Source: Calonectria ilicicola (Eukaryota; Ascomycota; Sordariomycetes; Hypocreales; Nectriaceae). From it: a DNA stretch of 64,000 nucleotides. Below the pieces are notes generated by a model. The model did not search any database and was not told the origin of the DNA. It was given only the letters and a program-made list of their open reading frames with translations. Positions 54,769 to 64,000 of this stretch are shown piece by piece; within the stretch, counting starts at the first letter, position 1, and the number at the start of each line of letters is the position of its first letter. The stretch is taken from positions 1,798,001 to 1,862,000 of the forward strand of contig CP085829.1 of the NCBI GenBank assembly GCA_020809705.1, read 5' to 3'. The position numbers were made by a program, and so were the translations under genes.

Positions 54769-56806
54769 CTAAGCTTCCTTGGTCGTCCCCTTGGTCTGGG
54801 GCGAGGGAGAAGTTCCAGTTACTTTATCCGAACCATCATGCTCAGAGCTCGATCCTCGCTCCGCATTTCGTGCCACGGTCTCAACAACGGCAGGTTCATC
54901 TGATTTCCAAAATTCCTTCTTTCCCTTGGCCAGTCGCATAACCCAGGGAGGGAAGAATCCACCAGGAATACGCCAAGTCCATCCATCCCTCTCATCATAG
55001 TTGGGGGGCACGATTCGGCCACCAGAGGCGATCTTGATCAGCCAAACAAGAGTGTTGATCACAATGTAGCTGCAGATACCGCCAATGAGACCGTCAGCAA
55101 TAGAGTAAGTGAAAGGCATGAGAGCAATGGTGATGAACGCAGGGACACCATCTCCCAAGTAGTTCCAGTTGATATCAGTTGCCGCCTTGGCCATCATAGA
55201 TCCGACTAGAACAAGAACACATCCGGTGGCCCATGGGGGAATTGATGCGAAGATCGGAGCGAAGAACACCGAAATAAAGAAGCAGATGCCTGCAACCATG
55301 GCGCTGATTCCAGTCCTTCCACCTTCGGAGATACCGGCTCCAGATTCGACAAAAGCGGTGACGGGAGGAACACCGAGAACAGCACCAATGCAGATGCTCA
55401 GAGCATCAACAATATAAGCAGTAGCCGATCCCTCAAAATCCTGTGTAACGGGGTCGACAAGGTCGGCGAAACGGGCCATACCGTAGAGAGTACCGGTACA
55501 ATCGAGGATATCCACGTAGAGGAAAGTAATCAGAGCAAGACCGAACTGGCCCCCATAACCAGAGACGTTGAAATCAAGCACATTGAGGGTTTTCTTAATC
55601 TGGTGAAAGTCGACAACTTTCTTGAAGAAATCAAAGGAACTGTCTCCAGTAGCATCATAGGGGAAATATGTCACCGGTGTTCCTCGAGGCCAAGAGATTA
55701 TGCTGACCAGAAGAATTCCGGCAATAATAGCGCCCTTGACACGGTACAGCATTAACATGACGGTAAAAATGCCACCGCAGAAAATACCGATCCACATGGC
55801 GGGGTATCGCATCTTTTCGGACGAGGGGCAGAGACCATCCACCAACTTCGAGGGGTCGCAACCGGCCAATTCGGTGGGAGTTGAATCGCCAGGAACGATA
55901 AGGGCGATACCTTCGCTGTAGGTGAGACCGATAAGAGTGAGGAAGAGACCAATACCGACACCAGTAGCAACCTTGATGGAGCGAGGAATGGCACGGGCAA
56001 GCCACTGTCGCATTCCCAAAAGTGCAAGACCTAAGAAGATGAAGCCCTCGATGAAGATAGCACTGAGGGCCACCTCATATGGAACTCTTCCAGTTCCATG
56101 GAAACCAACTGTAGAGATTGTCAGCTTGGTTTCATCCTATCGTGAGAGCTGTGGTTGAAAACTAACCGACGGTATATGTGAAATAGGCATTCAGACCTAG
56201 AAAAGGGATCAGTTAGCTACTGCTTAGGCGAAAGAAAGAAAGCGACGGAGCGTACCCATTCCAGGGGCTAAACCGATTGGACTGGTGGTAGAATAGTTAG
56301 CACAAAATACCACACAGAAGAATTATTTTGGCCGGGGTAATCATACAGATTGGCGAAGAGACCCATGCAGAAAGTGGCGAGCGCTGAGATGGCGGCTGTT
56401 GCAGTTACAATATCGCGCTTGACAAGTTGGACACACAGCAGATATTCCTCGTTTTCTGAGCAACTGGGATCCGTAGCATCGTTACAGACACAGGTACCGC
56501 CAGTTTCAGAAACGATGGAGGCGTTAACAGCAATAATGTAGGCCATAGCAAAGAAGATGGCAAGGCCAGCTCGGAACTCGGTCAAGAACCGGGAGCCCTT
56601 GCGCTCACGAGGCTGTTCAGTGGACATTGGTCAGTAGATGCGATATATTTTGGACTGGGATTGGCTCTTCGAGGGAGACCCATCATCAATAGTAGCGGGA
56701 CAAAAAAGAATAACATTTGACTTACATGACCAGACCCCTCGAGCTGAAAGTAGCGACCAACTGCGCTGGCCGCTACTTTATCGTTTGTGGTTTCGATCCA
56801 ACCCAT
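54769..56806 (-). CDS. azgA: AzgA-type purine (adenine/guanine/hypoxanthine) permease
   Basis: Five exons, 56806-56726, 56612-56347, 56281-56256 (26 bases), 56196-56167 (30 bases) and 56108-54769, giving 580 aa. It opens GRYFQLEGSGHPRERKGSRF and FFAMAYIIAVNASIV, as fungal AzgA does. The tiny exons encode PIGLAPGMGLNAYFTYTV, the family's conserved PGMGLNAYF-type signature, so both are essential. The remainder is a string of hydrophobic helices, including ESGAGISEGGRTG, a signature of this nucleobase transporter group. It is a proton-coupled purine uptake carrier of the plasma membrane. The C-terminus is hydrophilic and Ser/Thr/Glu-rich. It is the first gene left of a 4.9-kb gene-poor stretch. 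Confidence 0.93.
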
Positions 56807-59800
56807 GGTAGCGGCTTGGTAATAAAGGCGAACAACGAGAATTCTAATCCACTCGATAGTTCCCACCTATTTCAGAACAAGCCTGAAGCTCTAGTGATGA
56901 GGGCTGAAAGGGTGGAAAGAAGGAAGCTCCTGAAAGAATTTTGAAGGAGGGCCAGCCCAGACTATAATGGTATGGGCGAAGCTTAGGCCGATGGAGAAGC
57001 CTGGAAGTGGTTAGGTTGTGTTATGGGTGCAACGCCGAGACTTAAAGTCTCCGATAAAGGCAAAAACAAGGTGTGGGCAAGGAGCCAGGGCAGATTTAGC
57101 GGCGCGATATGTGATGTGTATAAGAGCGCGGAGATTGGACGCAATTGGGATGGGATGACTAGGGTGTGACTGGGGGAAAGCATACGGAAATGTGAACATG
57201 GACATGGGGCCTGGATCTATATATGGCCAGACCGCGGTCTGGATAAGATACAAACCCAGGATGCGTAGATAGGGAGCATGGCCATTTCAAAGCTAGTGAA
57301 AGCGACCTTGAGGGCAGAGGAAAACAACCTACGTACCTGCCAGGCAAAGCAAAGGAACTGGGGAGTACAGCGCAGCAGAGGATGCGGAGGAGATGCGATG
57401 CGATCCGGTCGGAAGGCGGCGATGCAACGTATAACAGACACGAGCGCAAGACGGCGCAATGCGACGATACAGGCGTGCTGGATCGGAGAGGACGGTTAGA
57501 TATCTTGAGCCGAACCAAGTTGGGGTTGAGCAACCCAAGTGCAGCTTTAGGGCCGGGATACCTGCAAGCTAAGCAAGATAGGCAGTTCAGCTAAGGCCGC
57601 GTCGATCAATCAATCGAACGGACTAGACAGTGAGTGTTCGTACTGATAGACGAACCACGGGAGGGGGGGTGAATTGAGAGGTGCTCGGTCTGTCGGTGGG
57701 TGTGCCGCCGGCGTGTCAAGGTCAATTCTAAAGTGTTTGTGGGATGATTCCCTTTGCGATTGGGCGGACTACTGTCTGTAAGAGACTTTTTCTGACTTTG
57801 GTGTGCTGATATTGATGGTGCCCAAGGTGACAACGTGCCGAGTCAAGCAACGGGACGAGTTTGAGGGGGCCAGGTCAAATCTTGACCTGAAGTCGTATAC
57901 AGTATTCGAGTCGAGGTGAGACGGACTGGAAGAGAAAGAGAAGAGACGACCTAGTCAGGCGATGACGACCTTGAAAACGGAAATGAAAACCATGAATAGT
58001 GGAGGCCAGAGACAGCGTGCACCGTCTTTACCATGTCGTTTCACCTCTGTCCAAAAAATTTTACATTGTCCCCCAGTTTTTTCTGGGCATCCAACCCTTC
58101 CTGGACATCTCGTCTTTGCCTTTACCAAAAATGTGTGGCCGCCGGCGCAGCAGTCAATCTCCATCCCAGCTAGGTATCCATCCGTTCCCCACGCAGTAGC
58201 CCGGGAATGGTGACGGCCTTGGCCGAGCCAGTGGGGAGGTGTAGATAAGGATTCTACGCCACCGGGGAGGCATGATCCAGTCACAGCTCGAAGGATATCA
58301 GTAGCGCGGAGCTGACGACCGAGGCTTGTTGCAGGCGAGTCGCTCGTTGCTCAATTCACTGTGTCCTAGTTCGTAACAATGACCAAGGGTTTGAAGGATC
58401 AAGAGGGTCAAACTGACACTAGCGATGGTCGTTCCAGGTCTGCGCACCTGACTGTGCGCCTTAGCTTACGGTGCTATGTGCAGAACGCGTAGTGCTGCCA
58501 TCCCTCCCGTCGTTTGATGGGATTCAGTTTGTGGTGCCATGACAGCAGCCCTAGTATCCATGTGGTCATCAAATGGGGATCTTCTCAACGACCCAAAACA
58601 ACTTGGCGAGATCTGGTACGACCACCTCAACCAGTACAACAGCGAGCGGAACAGAATGATTTTTCGTCTAATTCATATTCTACGTACCCAGCTGACCTGT
58701 GAACAGCATCAGGTTGGACAATACACCATGCCCAGCTGACAGATGGGTTTGGTGTTGCAGTGCGAAAAAAAAAAAAGTCTTGCGCAAACCGGAGCGGATT
58801 GTCGCGCATTAGTTAGTGGGGCATCGTTAGAATCATGACTTGAGAGCTTCTAGAAAAGGGTCCACTGAGTTGGTCGGTTCATGGACCCTGATCCGTTTTA
58901 ATGAAACGCGGCTGAAAAGCTGAAGATCGCGGCAAAGGGGACAATAGTGGCGACATCTATGCATTTGGCTGAGTGTTGGGATGCCCATTTTGGTACAGAC
59001 ATATCCACAAGTCGTAGTGATTCTATGCATTGTGAAAGTGGCTTATCATAATGGCCTGTGTACAAATCGTCCATTCAGTTCGAGCCAGAAGTAACTTAGA
59101 GGCTGGCTGGCTGGTCGATAAATCTAGCTATTCATTAACTCTAACAAGAAGCTACTTATTTAGCAGTGGCCAGTGTGGAATTTAACAAATCAAATACGGA
59201 GAGATAAGGGAAATTGATTGCACTGATAACCATCCGCCTTTGATCACGAGACCGATTTCCACTACTAACAGATTTTAGTGAGCAAGTGCCAAAAGTCAAG
59301 CCGCGGTGATGTGGGGCCAGGTTGAAGCAGAATGTGGGGGATCGGAAGAAAGAGGAACTTCGGGAGGGGCGGAAGGTGGCTGAAAGCAGCCGTTATATTA
59401 AGCGAGGACAGCCAAAGGGGGGGGGAGAAGAAGAAAAAAGACGGCCAAGATACAGGCGCATGTACAAATGCTGGTCGTTAATACTTTGTTTATTTTAAGA
59501 ATAGTCAAGAATAGTCTAGAATTCATTTATTGACTTCATGTCTGCTTTTTCGCAAACACGCACGCATTTCCAATCCTATCTGTACTAGAAAATGTAGCCA
59601 GAGCATCCTCTCACCACTCCTAGCAGTCAACATCTTGAACATCAATGCTCCGTATTCTCTTGGTTGCTTCGCTTACTAGCTTAAATTCCGATCTAACTGG
59701 CTTGGATCACCGATCAATCTTCATGCCAATAGTGCGCGATACTAATCACTCTCGATCAGGGCCCGGGACACATTGCCGCAGACCCGTCCGGGGATACCTC

Positions 59801-61753
59801 CCGCTCTCTTCCACAAATGCGACGCACTCGTAATTTTTCAACGACCTGAAGGCCCATGTTTCGCCATCGCAATAGTTACCAAAATAGAAATTCCCATCGA
59901 TACCAGTGGGCGACTGACAGCACTGAACTCGGCCATCGCCCACACTAGTGACGGCGAGATCTCGGCCCCGCTCAGTTTAGATCGCATCAGGGTCCAGTAG
60001 GCGCGGGCAAGATGAAGGCTGGTAGTGAGAAAATGTTTTCAGGTCCCAAACATATTAGCCGCCCAACCTTCGGCCATACGAGGGCCGTGTTGGGGGGAAT
60101 AAAAACGTAATAAAAATGCAAGATGTCGGGTAGGCGAGTCAGCCGTGACTGGATACCCGCCTCCCCAGGCTCATTGCCACAGCTGACTGGTTCACTCGCC
60201 TGGTGAATTTGGATCAGAGCATTGAACTGGGGCTCCAGCCATCGAAATTTGTATGCATGATTGTCACCACCACCACCGCTAGATGGCGTGAATGGCGGCC
60301 TAGTTGAGGGCAATATTCGGATCCTACTACGCCAGACCCTTGTCTTCATTCCTTGGCATCTTGACACTCTAGACCTGCTCCGCATTTCCGCGAATCGGGA
60401 ATGGTCATGACTACTTTACTTGGTAGAAGTCGTGCCTTTTGATCCATAGCATTTGATCAATAGATTGATCGGATGACATCTTAGTTATTCAACAGCCTTT
60501 CAGGTGAATAAAATGAGATCATTTCGTAGTATACAGTTTTACCAGCAAGCCACCCTACACGGGAAACCGGCTTGTGGTGACACAAGCGCAGTCCGAAATG
60601 GCATGTTCAATTCATCGATGATGTAGACCCACAACCATCCGCAAACAGGAAATAGGAAGTGAATCATCTTGGGGTCACTCTCAATTAGATGTAGTTCATA
60701 CAAACATGCACACTCTTTTGCGGGCTTCAGCATAGCGGCTGTGTCCCATGCTAGTTCAGCCATGCTTATTCCCGATGGCTCTGCCTAGCCTATGACAATG
60801 GCTGTGTATACGAATTTCGACGAGGCGCAACATGTGCCCGTCACACGCGTGTTTCAATAGGCCGCTGCTTTGTTCAACACTAATGTCTCACTCAATCATG
60901 CCAGGTTGCCTCCTTGCACGATGAGACTCTAGAGGGGTGAAACAGGAGGAGCGGCCGAAGCCCTGCTTTTCAGCAGCTGTCACAAAGAATATGTAACTGC
61001 AACATTCATAATGACTGCCACCTCAGCAGCTTCGCATGATGAACGAAGGACAGACGTGGGTCCTTTACTGTCAGAACCTGACCGCAGGTATTGATTTCGG
61101 TCTTGTTTTTGTCACAGACAACTCGCTAGTCTGTTTCCCCGGAGTTGCAGCGGCTTGATGATGATTGACGTCAGGGGACCTAGGGCGTCGAAAATCTGTT
61201 AACTCACGAGCCCGCATCGTGGTCCGCATGACGTCAGCCACAGGACCCTGCATTGTCATGATCAATCGGGCTGCCATCCGTGATGAGCGCCAACTGGAGC
61301 TTGCTGCACTACGACGCCATTCTACCCCAGTTCCCTGGTTTGATGCAGAATCCATCCACCACCATCATCATGGCTGAAGGTCTAGCCTAGACTATGCGCA
61401 ATGATGAGTGATACTCACGCGTGCATGGCCCCGCCACCTTCAAGGCAGCCCTCACATCTTTTCCGCCTTGAGAGGCCTCTTTGCCTTCTTTGTCCTTGAG
61501 ACAATACGCCAGTGATGCATGTCTTTCCGGAGATTTTTACAACACCCATACATACATAAAGCTGTCCCACGCCTTTAATCCTCATTCCTTTTAGTCTGCC
61601 TTTGGCGATCTTGGCAAAGTTCGAATCAACCCTTGCTCCATCTTTAATCCTTCACATCCCACATTGTTGCCTTCTCGTCTCCCTGTCAGCCCAGCTCCCT
61701 CCTCTGTCTGGTCTCTAGTGTGACTTACCCCTCCCTCTGTGTCGATCATCACC
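56807..61753. other. Gene-poor stretch upstream of azgA and the Arg/Pro/Tyr-rich gene
   Basis: About 4.9 kb between two divergent genes. The only protein-like piece I see is a 65-codon minus-strand frame at 59746-59943, listed separately. A purine-rich run (about 59420-59440) and several short homopolymers occur. TACATACATAAA near 61549-61560 is a TATA-like element about 200 bases before the right-hand gene's start. Confidence 0.5.
59746..59943 (-). CDS. Possible 3' exon or remnant, Cys/aromatic-rich
   Basis: A 65-codon frame with a credible protein composition (CCQSPTGIDGNFYFGNYC, then SLKNYECVAFVEES, ending RQCVPGPDRE) and five cysteines. A CACTAG acceptor-like sequence lies just upstream of its start, so it may be the last exon of a small extracellular protein. 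I could not find a signal-peptide exon within 500 bases upstream. It could be a pseudogene fragment or chance. No family recognised. Confidence 0.2.
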   Translation of the reverse strand: MGDGRVQCCQSPTGIDGNFYFGNYCDGETWAFRSLKNYECVAFVEESGRYPRTGLRQCVPGPDRE

Positions 61754-62842
61754 ATGGGTCATCGCCGCTCTTCACGGCGCCGTGGCCAACCTCGGCTTGA
61801 TGATGACTTCCTCGCGTATGGACCGTATCAGCCATATGAACAGTATCAACCACGTCCGTCATATCAACCTTACGATGCTTATGACCCTTATGAGCAATAT
61901 GCTCCCCGAAATTCTTATCCTCCAGAGTTTGCATCGCCCCTTAGGTCGCCTCCCCGTCGCCACAGGTCCGAGAGACGCCGTCGTGAGCCCAGTCCTCACC
62001 ACTACTACTCTGATGAGGCCACCGGCTCATCCCGCCGTAAGAAACATCGCCAGCCACAGGAAGAGTATGAGGCTCGTGGTCGAAGCTGCGGCCCTGAACG
62101 ACGAGCCCGCGGCTTCACTCCACCACCTATTATCCCTGATCCTGATCGCGAACCCCCTCGTCGACGCAACCGTTCTTCACGACACCAACGCGACTTTCAT
62201 CAGGAACGAGACTCTCGTTTCATAGATCCATATGAACAAGAGTTTTATCCAAGAGACCCACCACCTCGTCATTATCCAACAGGTCCGCCTGAGAGGGCAC
62301 CTCAAGACCTGCCATACCGTTCTCGGGCAGTGCCTCGGGGCGTTTCACCTGAGCCCCGGCCCCGAGGCCGCAGTTCTCGACATCCGGACTACGATGACAA
62401 TGATGAACATGTTACTGCACGTCGCCGGAATCCGCGGTCACAAACAAGGGGCCGCCATGATCGGGATCCATCAGGGGCTTCACCGACGAGAGGCCGCCCT
62501 CCCCCTACTCAGCGCAGCCGTGACCCTGCCGCAAGGCGTAGCTCGATGCCTGCCTCAACTAAACCGCGCACGCCTTGGTGGCAAAATCCATTGATACAGG
62601 CTGGCGCTCGCGGGGCTCTAACTGCCGGTGCCCAGGCAGCTATGAAATCTCGAGATGATCCCAGCCCATGGATTGGCCCTAAGGGCGCAAAGGTAGCAAC
62701 TGCTGCGCTAGGAGCCGCGTTTGTAGATGGCTTCATTGGTCAGAAACATCCAAAGAGCACGAGACAAAGCATTGCAAAACACGGTGTTGACTTAGCTACT
62801 GAGAAAGTAGCGGCTGGCGCTGCTCGTCATCGCCATTCATGA
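61754..62842 (+). CDS. Disordered Arg/Pro/Tyr-rich protein with Gly/Ala-rich tail
   Basis: A single-exon frame of 362 aa from the ATG at 61754. About residues 1-270 are low-complexity: repeated YQPYEQYQP-type tyrosine motifs, then RS/RRR-rich and proline-rich stretches resembling SR-like or RNA-associated disordered proteins. The last ~90 residues differ: WWQNPLIQAGARGALTAGAQ, then GPKGAKVATAALGAAFVDGF, a Gly/Ala-rich helical segment of the glycine-zipper kind that could pack against a membrane. I do not recognise the family beyond similar filamentous-fungal hypothetical proteins. Other-frame shadows of 120-147 codons arise from the same bias. Convergent with the secreted-protein gene. Confidence 0.75.
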   Translation: MGHRRSSRRRGQPRLDDDFLAYGPYQPYEQYQPRPSYQPYDAYDPYEQYAPRNSYPPEFASPLRSPPRRHRSERRRREPSPHHYYSDEATGSSRRKKHRQPQEEYEARGRSCGPERRARGFTPPPIIPDPDREPPRRRNRSSRHQRDFHQERDSRFIDPYEQEFYPRDPPPRHYPTGPPERAPQDLPYRSRAVPRGVSPEPRPRGRSSRHPDYDDNDEHVTARRRNPRSQTRGRHDRDPSGASPTRGRPPPTQRSRDPAARRSSMPASTKPRTPWWQNPLIQAGARGALTAGAQAAMKSRDDPSPWIGPKGAKVATAALGAAFVDGFIGQKHPKSTRQSIAKHGVDLATEKVAAGAARHRHS

Positions 62843-63247
62843 TATGATGATTTTCAAGGATGCAACGACCCTTTCCCTGATGGGAATGTTTACTAAGTTG
62901 ATTTTTATGCCCTTTATGAGCTGGTGTTTAGGATTGTTTCAGTCAAGTAATTACTAGGGATATTGTTTTGAATGGAGTAAGGGAATTCAAGTTAACGAAA
63001 GAGAAAAAAAAACCGTCAAAGATATCACTTCATTGCCAATAGGAAGCATGCAAAAGAAAGATTGAGATGATATAATGAATAAACAAATGGATTAATTAAA
63101 AATACATGCCCAAAATTTCTACCAGTAACGGCTCATCCGGTTAGTGTTGAAGATCATTCACTTCAATCTATGTTGCTATCCATCACTATATCAGACAAAA
63201 GACAAGTTCCATCTTTTTAAGCATCCTTGCATGTTCTCAAGGGAGTC
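62843..63247. other. Convergent spacer
   Basis: About 400 bp of AT-rich sequence between the stops of the disordered-protein gene and the secreted-protein gene. Confidence 0.5.
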
Positions 63248-63808
63248 TTAAGAAGTTGACAAATTCCAGGGTCGACAACGATCAGCTGCACAGAAGCCGT
63301 TGCAGCATGGCCCTACATACTGACCACTCGAATTGTAGCACTCCCCTAGCATTTTCGTTAGGCCCATCCAATGACAATGTAATGCAATACACTCACCATA
63401 CGTATCCACACATGTTCCATAACAGCTCACGCTGATAATGGGCTGGGGTGGTCCAACAGCAATTTGCTGGAGTCCGTTTGCGCCAATATGTTGCGCCAGA
63501 GCCTTCTCCCCCTTGGTGACGAATGTACATTGCTGGAGTGCGTTATAATCCACGGCGTCAATTAAATTGACTGATAAGCCTTCGTCTATAAGCAAAGAAT
63601 CTATGGTCAGCCGCTGGTCGAGTCAGATGGACTGAAACTCACTCGTTAGCCTGACTGCGCCATCCGCAGGAATCACCATCTCGTACGAGGCAGGACCTCC
63701 ATGGAAAGTGAGGTGAACTGCCCGCGCGCCAGTGCTAGACCTTATTTCAAATTGAGCGAAAGCTCCAGGCAATGTAACAATGCTAAAAATGGTTGAAAAG
63801 GGCTTCAT
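63248..63808 (-). CDS. Small secreted cysteine-rich protein
   Basis: Two exons, 63808-63643 and 63585-63248, with a 57-bp intron (GTGAGT...TATAG), giving 167 aa. An N-terminal signal peptide is likely (MKPFSTIFSIVTLPGAFAQF, cleavage near Ala-Gln). The mature protein has ten cysteines, nine of them in the last ~60 residues (SCYGTCVDTYGEC, LHCHWMG, GECYNSSGQYVGPCCNGFC, DRCRPW), suggesting five disulphides. One N-glycosylation sequon (NSS) sits in that region. Small secreted cysteine-rich proteins of fungi can be effectors, hydrolase inhibitors or wall proteins; the sequence alone does not say which. A longer frame starting upstream at 63889 exists, but it would bury the signal peptide. Confidence 0.8.
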
Positions 63809-64000
63809 GATCTTTGATTGAGGACCAAGGACCAGCTTTGTGGATATTGTGAGTACTCCCATCCTGTCTCTCCGACACAAAGAGGTCATGTTTTGGGTAA
63901 TTTATAGTCAGAGAGTAGAGTTCGATCGCGATACAGTTTAAAACGGCGTATTTGATTACCCGACTGAACGCACGATCGTGATCGGATGAGGCCGTTCGGT

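Overview
This window is nuclear DNA of a filamentous ascomycete. The genes carry short spliceosomal introns (about 50-230 bp) with GTRNGT-type donors. Filamentous-fungal families appear throughout: a Zn2Cys6 regulator, a HacA-type bZIP factor, an AzgA purine permease and the nuo-21 complex I subunit. One Fot1/pogo-type transposon has been degraded in the way repeat-induced point mutation (RIP) does. Protein flavour and gene content suggest Sordariomycetes, probably Hypocreales; that placement is inference.

Layout. 1-9459 is a long stretch with no gene I can support. 9460-13950 holds an F-box/beta-propeller gene (-), an MCP1-like mitochondrial membrane protein (-) and a U1-type C2H2 zinc-finger protein (+). 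14031-22440 is a divergent accessory pair: an eight-exon Zn2Cys6 transcription factor (-) and a ten-exon full-length ABCB/MDR transporter (+), sharing a 1.15-kb promoter with a repeated CGG/CCG-containing 14-mer. 22940-24329 is zuotin (-). 24562-26438 is the RIP-degraded Fot1/pogo element, lodged between the zuotin and MZM1 start codons. 26657-41846 is housekeeping: MZM1 (+), SLT11/ECM2 (-), ERG6 (+), PDH E1-beta (+), SKI2 (+), DID2/CHMP1 (-) and a DUF427 protein (+). 41847-46512 is gene-free and holds a perfect 17-bp minisatellite and the upstream-ORF-rich leader of hacA. 46513-50677 holds hacA (+, with the Ire1-type unconventional intron region), the fork-protection factor CSM3/SWI3 (-) and nuo-21 (+). 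CSM3 and nuo-21 diverge from a 0.3-kb promoter with two ACGCGT (MCB) boxes. 52991-56806 holds a 2OG-Fe(II) oxygenase (+) and an AzgA permease (-). 56807-61753 is gene-poor. 61754-64000 holds a disordered Arg/Pro/Tyr-rich protein (+) and a small secreted cysteine-rich protein (-).

Genes acting together. The clearest functional unit is the regulator plus ABC exporter pair, probably a drug- or metabolite-efflux module. Mitochondrial functions recur (MCP1, MZM1, PDH E1-beta, nuo-21), as do RNA and proteostasis functions (zuotin, SLT11, SKI2, hacA), but nothing suggests they form a cluster. I assigned exon boundaries by reading splice signals and checking that every exon phase sums to a multiple of three. 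Family names come from recognition of conserved motifs, not from a database search.
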